A DNA stretch of 9,404 nucleotides from Bacteroidales bacterium. GTDB lineage: Bacteria > Bacteroidota > Bacteroidia > Bacteroidales > VadinHA17. Numbering within the stretch: the stretch's first letter is position 1; each line of letters begins with the position of its first letter. The position numbers and the translations under genes are program-made. Location of the stretch: contig DOZA01000410.1 in assembly GCA_003518245.1 (NCBI GenBank), forward strand, positions 1 to 9,404. The letters run 5' to 3'. Below, piece by piece: positions 6,370-9,404 of this stretch. The notes under the pieces were generated by a model that was not told the DNA's origin, did no database searches, and was given only the letters and a program-made list of their open reading frames with translations.

Positions 6370-7599
6370 TTAACCTTTTGTTTCAGCTTCCTTTTGTGCC
6401 CGGGTTTGGTTATCATGCAGTACCCGCATTATATTTCCTCCCCAGATCTTCTCAATCTCTTTACGTGAATAACCCCTTTTCAGCAATTCAAATGTAATAT
6501 TTTTCATTTGAGAAACATCCATTACTCCTTCAATGCCTCCTCCCCCGTCAAAATCACTTCCAATACCTACATGATCAATTCCTATTAATTGCACAACATG
6601 ATCAATATGATCAACAGCATCCTGCACATTAGCCAGCTTACGATACTTTCTCCATGCTTCATAATATTCTTTCCTGGCTTTCTCAAATTCTTCTTTAGAG
6701 AGGTTCTCAAAATTATCATACTTCTCCCTGAGTTCGGCCATTTTCTGTTCCAGTACCGGGTTGGGTTCTGGTTGCTTAAGATAATCACTGAGTATACATA
6801 TCTGTATAACCCCGCCATTATCTTTAAGAGCTATCAACATATCATCAGATAGGTTGCGTGGGCTCTCACACAGCGCCCTGCATGAGGAGTGTGATGCTAT
6901 AACAGGTGAGGTTGATAATTCAATAACATCATAAAAAGCTTCATCAGAGATATGTGATACATCAACCATCATACCCAGCCTGTTCATCTCTTTAACAACT
7001 TTCTCTCCAAATTCTGAAAGGCCATTATGTTCAGGCCCCTGTTCATCGGTGGAAGAATCACAAATATCATTATTACTCGTATGAGAAAGGGTAATATACC
7101 TGGCACCCAGATTATAAAATTCCTCAACCTTTGACAGGTCCTTACCCACAGGGTATCCATTTTCAATACCTATAAATGCTATTCTCTTGCCTGATTTCTT
7201 AATACGATAGGCATCGTCATCAGTAAAAGCCAATGCAGCTATATCTGCATTTTTCTCCACATTATTGTGTATTGCTTCGAAAATTTTGATTGTTCTATCA
7301 TATACTTTTTCATAGGCTTCTGGTGTCCTCGGGCCCTGACCAATAAATACTGCAAAAAATTCAGCATCCAGCCCACCCTCTTTCATTCTTGGAAAATCAA
7401 CACAACCATCATCATTCCTCACACCCAAGTCGAAACCTGAACGCATAAGCCTCATTGGAGTATCACAGTGCGTATCAACCGTTAAGATAGCTTGATGTAT
7501 ATTATCTGCCCTTTTTATTATTCGTGCTTCTTCATCACCGCAAGAAGAACATACAAAAAGCAACAGGGCAATAATCGCAATTGAATGAAACCTTTTCAT
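6370..7599 (-). CDS. Membrane dipeptidase (peptidase M19), predicted lipoprotein
   Basis: This is a zinc dipeptidase of the renal-dipeptidase family, which cleaves dipeptides including those with a C-terminal D-residue. The 409-residue product carries the metal ligands His44 and Asp46 (DTHCDTP), Glu146 (GIENG), His216 (DVSHISD) and His237 (ASHSS), plus Asp349 in GSDFDG. The N-terminus is a lipoprotein signal: MKRF, a hydrophobic core, and CSSC, with Cys20 the probable lipidated residue. The next residues, GDEE, are acidic, which in Bacteroidota often goes with export to the outer face of the outer membrane. A charged helical insertion at about 280-325, rich in Glu, Lys and Tyr, precedes the last metal-site strands. 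The gene converges on the VOC gene with a 3-bp gap and has a possible -7 box 27 bp upstream. A role in scavenging peptides or cell-wall dipeptides is inferred. Confidence 0.94.
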   Translation of the reverse strand: MKRFHSIAIIALLLFVCSSCGDEEARIIKRADNIHQAILTVDTHCDTPMRLMRSGFDLGVRNDDGCVDFPRMKEGGLDAEFFAVFIGQGPRTPEAYEKVYDRTIKIFEAIHNNVEKNADIAALAFTDDDAYRIKKSGKRIAFIGIENGYPVGKDLSKVEEFYNLGARYITLSHTSNNDICDSSTDEQGPEHNGLSEFGEKVVKEMNRLGMMVDVSHISDEAFYDVIELSTSPVIASHSSCRALCESPRNLSDDMLIALKDNGGVIQICILSDYLKQPEPNPVLEQKMAELREKYDNFENLSKEEFEKARKEYYEAWRKYRKLANVQDAVDHIDHVVQLIGIDHVGIGSDFDGGGGIEGVMDVSQMKNITFELLKRGYSRKEIEKIWGGNIMRVLHDNQTRAQKEAETKG

Positions 7600-7625
7600 A
7601 ATATTATTATATTAATTATGTAAAA

Positions 7626-7633
7626 CAAAATTA
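7626..7633 (-). promoter_or_regulatory. Possible -7 box (TAATTTTG) for the dipeptidase gene
   Basis: Read on the minus strand, TAATTTTG fits TAnnTTTG and lies 27 bp before the ATG, giving a leader of about 20 nt. No TTG was found at the expected -33 spacing. The position between a likely terminator and the gene supports it; the sequence alone is weak evidence. Confidence 0.35.
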
Positions 7634-7693
7634 GAGAAAAAGAAATTCAGGAAAGAAAAAATGAAGCTATTTAAAAACAGCTTTTAGCAAGAA

Positions 7694-7717
7694 GCCCCTG
7701 ACATCTCAGTCAGGGGC
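7694..7717 (-). terminator. GC-rich hairpin, probable terminator of the T9SS cargo gene
   Basis: GCCCCTGAC (7694-7702) and GTCAGGGGC (7709-7717) form a perfect 9-bp stem with a 6-nt loop in otherwise AT-rich DNA. On the minus strand the stem is followed by TTCTTGC, a modest T-tract. It lies 55 bp beyond the stop of the T9SS gene and before the dipeptidase promoter region, as expected for a terminator separating two same-strand genes. Confidence 0.7.
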
Positions 7718-7740
7718 AGCCATGAAAAGAATGGGAAAAT

Positions 7741-7761
7741 TGCTTTTGGACAGTAAAAGCA
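7741..7761 (-). terminator. Second, proximal hairpin after the T9SS cargo gene
   Basis: TGCTTTT (7741-7747) pairs perfectly with AAAAGCA (7755-7761) across a 7-nt loop. It begins 10 bp beyond the stop codon on the minus strand and is followed there by ATTTTCCC. The stem is AT-rich and weaker than the hairpin at 7694-7717; the two may act in tandem or this one may only stabilise the mRNA 3' end. Confidence 0.4.
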
Positions 7762-7771
7762 TCATGTAAGC

Positions 7772-8269
7772 CTAGAGCTTAACAATCTTATAAACATTCT
7801 GTTTATTACCATTCTTTATCTTCAGGAAATACATTCCTGCAGGGTATTTCTGCATTTGTATTTCCTTTATCAGGACACCGGGCTTTATAATATCAGTATT
7901 AATAAGTCTGCTGTCGGGTCCTGATAAAAATATTTTTGTTTCACTACCTGTGGGCTCAGAAAATTTGATATTAAATGTTTCTCTTGCCGGGTTGGGATAA
8001 ATCATTACTTCAAGATCAAGTACCGGATTTATCTCAATCCCTTGAACCAGGATCTTTGATTGCTGAAAACCCTGGGTAAGAACAAGCTCGCCACCCGGGG
8101 ACTCAGCATTTGAGATAACAAGTTCACCAAGGGTCCAGCTAAGCGACATATTGTTATCACCTGAAAGATCATAACCTCCCGCACTGGATATAACCTGTTG
8201 CTTTACATCCTGGGCAGCCAGCCCGGCAAAAAGCACTACAGCAGGTAAAATGATTAAAAATCTTTTCAT
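7772..8269 (-). CDS. Small secreted protein with T9SS type A C-terminal sorting domain
   Basis: The 165-residue protein starts with a signal peptide (MKR, hydrophobic core, probable cleavage after LAA at residue 19). The short mature region (about 24-70) reads QQVISSAGGYDLSGDNN, then SLSWTLGEL and LTQGFQQ, a pattern familiar from many small Bacteroidota proteins. Residues about 83-165 form the type IX sorting domain: YPNPARETFNIKF at 91-103, then YPAGMYFLKIKNG at 142-154, and the terminal KIVKL. Such domains direct proteins through the T9SS across the outer membrane and are usually removed or replaced by an anchor. What is left after processing is only about 60 residues, so a catalytic role is unlikely. 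Its function is unknown. Two hairpins lie downstream. The upstream region shares a 13-bp inverted repeat with the divergent EamA gene. Confidence 0.9.
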   Translation of the reverse strand: MKRFLIILPAVVLFAGLAAQDVKQQVISSAGGYDLSGDNNMSLSWTLGELVISNAESPGGELVLTQGFQQSKILVQGIEINPVLDLEVMIYPNPARETFNIKFSEPTGSETKIFLSGPDSRLINTDIIKPGVLIKEIQMQKYPAGMYFLKIKNGNKQNVYKIVKL

Positions 8270-8280
8270 ACAATATTGAT

Positions 8281-8295
8281 ACTACATTTTGTAGT
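8281..8295 (-). promoter_or_regulatory. Small inverted repeat in the leader of the T9SS gene
   Basis: ACTACA (8281-8286) and TGTAGT (8290-8295) form a perfect 6-bp inverted repeat with a 3-bp centre, 12 bp before the T9SS start. It lies downstream of the predicted transcription start, so it could be an RNA hairpin near the ribosome entry site or a dyad operator. The repeat is short, and chance is a real alternative. Confidence 0.25.
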
Positions 8296-8335
8296 TATGG
8301 TAAAAGTATAAAAAATAAGACCAAAAAGCAATTAT

Positions 8336-8343
8336 CAAAAATA
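8336..8343 (-). promoter_or_regulatory. Possible -7 box (TATTTTTG) for the T9SS gene
   Basis: On the minus strand TATTTTTG matches TAnnTTTG and would give a leader of about 60 nt. No -33 box sits at 19-21 bp; the nearest TTTG on that strand (complement of 8373-8376) is 29 bp away. The box is part of the left arm of the 13-bp inverted repeat. Confidence 0.35.
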
Positions 8344-8435
8344 GTATTCAATCAACACATTATTTCTTTACACAAATCGCTGATAACTGGTGGTAAAGTT
8401 GCTATGCTTAAATAATTATTGAGTACGAAAAATAC

Positions 8436-8443
8436 TATTTTTG
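8436..8443 (+). promoter_or_regulatory. Possible -7 box (TATTTTTG) for the EamA gene
   Basis: TATTTTTG ends 8 bp before the ATG at 8452, so transcription would begin within a few bases of the start codon and the mRNA would be nearly leaderless. A TTG at 8419-8421 is only 14 bp upstream, shorter than the usual 19-21. If real, the box rules out the in-frame TTG at 8419 as the start. Confidence 0.35.
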
Positions 8444-8451
8444 TGCTCATT

Positions 8452-9318
8452 ATGCATAGGGATAAACTAATTAACTGGTCAATACTTATCCTCCTGTCTC
8501 TTATCTGGGGTAGTTCGTTTATACTTATGAAGAAAGGGCTGAGATCATTTGATTCAATCCAGATAGCCTCTCTCAGGATCTTTATAAGTTATCTTTTCCT
8601 TATGCCCCTGGCAATTGCCAATATCCGTAAAATTAACAGGGATAATCTGTCAAGCTTAATAATAATAGGGCTCATTGGCAATGCCTTGCCTGCTTTTCTT
8701 TATCCTTTTGCACAGAGAAGGATAGACAGTTCTGTTGCAGGGATGCTCAATGCCCTGACTCCTCTTTTTACACTTTTAGCCGGCCTGGTGCTATACGGCA
8801 GGAAGGTAAGATGGAGTCAGGTGACAGGTATCGTTATTGGGCTAACAGGTGCTGCCGGATTATTATACCGGGATTCATTTTCATTTGACTCGCTGGGTTT
8901 GTGTATTGTTCTTGCAACCTTTTTTTATGGTATAAGCTCTAACCAGGTTACACTTATCAAGAATATTAACGGAGCTGTTATCACCTCACTGGCATTTTTC
9001 CTTATTGGTCCCCTGGCAGGTCTATCTCTTCTTATAAGTGATTTTGGGCCAGCACTTCAGACTGAAAACTGGTTGCAAAATCTTGGGTTTATCTCTATAC
9101 TTTCAATTTTTGGATCGGGTATCGCTGTGGGTCTATTCAATATCCTGATACTAAGAACTTCACCCGTTTTTGCAAGCTCAGTAACATACCTTGCACCTAT
9201 AGTATCAACTCTCTGGGGCTTTGCTGATGGGGAGAATATTACACTCTTTATGATAATTTCCGTAATTTGCATTCTTGCCGGTGTTTACCTTACTATAAAG
9301 CAAAAAAAACACGTATAA
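8452..9318 (+). CDS. EamA/DMT-family transporter (ten-helix permease)
   Basis: The 288-residue inner-membrane protein belongs to the drug/metabolite transporter superfamily, whose members export amino acids, nucleotides or other small metabolites. The family signature is clear: helix 1 ending LSLIWGSSFILMKKGL (about 15-30), then ASLRIFISYLFLMPLA, a first EamA repeat closing with SSVAGMLNALTPLFTLLAGLVLYG (about 93-116), and a second repeat closing with SSVTYLAPIVSTLWGFADGE (about 246-265) and a last helix before KQKKHV. About ten hydrophobic segments can be counted. ATG at 8452 is preferred over an in-frame TTG at 8419 because the latter would read through the candidate -7 box and add eleven atypical residues. 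The next gene starts 13 bp downstream on the same strand and may be cotranscribed. The substrate cannot be inferred. Confidence 0.92.
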   Translation: MHRDKLINWSILILLSLIWGSSFILMKKGLRSFDSIQIASLRIFISYLFLMPLAIANIRKINRDNLSSLIIIGLIGNALPAFLYPFAQRRIDSSVAGMLNALTPLFTLLAGLVLYGRKVRWSQVTGIVIGLTGAAGLLYRDSFSFDSLGLCIVLATFFYGISSNQVTLIKNINGAVITSLAFFLIGPLAGLSLLISDFGPALQTENWLQNLGFISILSIFGSGIAVGLFNILILRTSPVFASSVTYLAPIVSTLWGFADGENITLFMIISVICILAGVYLTIKQKKHV

Positions 9319-9331
9319 ATAAATATATAGG

Positions 9332-9404
9332 ATGAAAAAAAGGTTATGGCTGGTCTCTTTACTGGGAGGACTACTATGTGGCCTTGCATGGTACGATAAA
9401 GCTA
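9332..9404 (+). CDS. N-terminus of a probable apolipoprotein N-acyltransferase (3' partial)
   Basis: An ATG at 9332 opens a frame that stays open to the window edge, giving 24 residues: MKKR, a hydrophobic segment, and then WYDKA. The pattern SLLGGLLCGLAWYDKA resembles the start of Bacteroidota Lnt proteins, where the first helix reads SLLSGLLL-(S/A)-LxWY before a second helix. Lnt adds the third acyl chain to lipoproteins in the inner membrane. So little is present that a generic signal peptide or other membrane protein remains possible. The gene begins 13 bp after the EamA stop, so an operon is likely. Confidence 0.45.
   Translation, partial: MKKRLWLVSLLGGLLCGLAWYDKA

Larger units (their letters stand above)
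8336..8443. repeat. Perfect 13-bp inverted repeat spanning the divergent T9SS/EamA intergenic region
   Basis: CAAAAATAGTATT at 8336-8348 is the exact reverse complement of AATACTATTTTTG at 8431-8443, with 82 bp between the arms. Each arm ends in TATTTTTG pointing outward, toward the T9SS gene on the left and the EamA gene on the right. The arms therefore overlap both candidate -7 boxes. The match does not extend beyond 13 bp on either side. It may be two copies of one promoter sequence, a shared regulator site, or a recombination target. Confidence 0.75.

Noticed and set aside
6589..6852. Plus-strand open frame opposite the dipeptidase gene
   Set aside because: It is the antisense of a strongly conserved M19 coding region and encodes a hydrophobic string with no recognisable motif.
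1..9404. tRNA, rRNA, CRISPR array, insertion sequence, toxin-antitoxin or phage-defence genes
   Set aside because: I looked on both strands and saw no cloverleaf, spaced direct repeats, transposase motifs or defence-type domains. The window is housekeeping and membrane-related genes.

Overview
The window looks like ordinary chromosome from a member of the Bacteroidota. Evidence: a small secreted protein ends in a type IX secretion (T9SS) C-terminal sorting domain; one intergenic promoter fits the Bacteroidota pattern TTTG-N20-TATATTTG; the genes lack clear Shine-Dalgarno sequences; the DNA is AT-rich; and several protein families have the form usual in this phylum. No mobile element, CRISPR array, tRNA or rRNA was seen. 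No stretch longer than about 200 bp lacks a gene.

Region 1 (1-3005, plus strand) is informational housekeeping. It starts with the tail of an unrecognised gene (to 214), then prs (PRPP synthase, 284-1222), rplY/ctc (ribosomal protein L25, 1337-2008), pth (peptidyl-tRNA hydrolase, TTG start, 2039-2638) and an Hsp15-like S4 RNA-binding protein (2616-3005) that overlaps pth by 23 bp. The order prs-L25-pth-S4 recalls prs-ctc-spoVC and nearby yabO of Bacillus subtilis. Pth and Hsp15-type proteins both act on peptidyl-tRNA left by failed translation.

Region 2 (3115-6366, plus strand) looks like a three-gene operon: a membrane-anchored lysophospholipid-type acyltransferase with an HX5D motif, an SDR reductase of DHRS7-like type 1 bp downstream, and a two-barrel VOC protein 38 bp further on. 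An acyl-DHAP or related lipid pathway is an attractive but unproven reading. This is the least described part of the window.

Region 3 (6370-8269, minus strand) holds an M19 membrane-dipeptidase lipoprotein, convergent with the VOC gene across only 3 bp, and a 165-residue T9SS cargo protein. Two hairpins between them look like terminators.

Region 4 (8452-9404, plus strand) holds a ten-helix EamA/DMT transporter and the first codons of a probable apolipoprotein N-acyltransferase cut off by the window end. The gap between the divergent T9SS and EamA genes contains a perfect 13-bp inverted repeat whose two arms each carry a -7-like box, which is the most unusual piece of noncoding structure seen.
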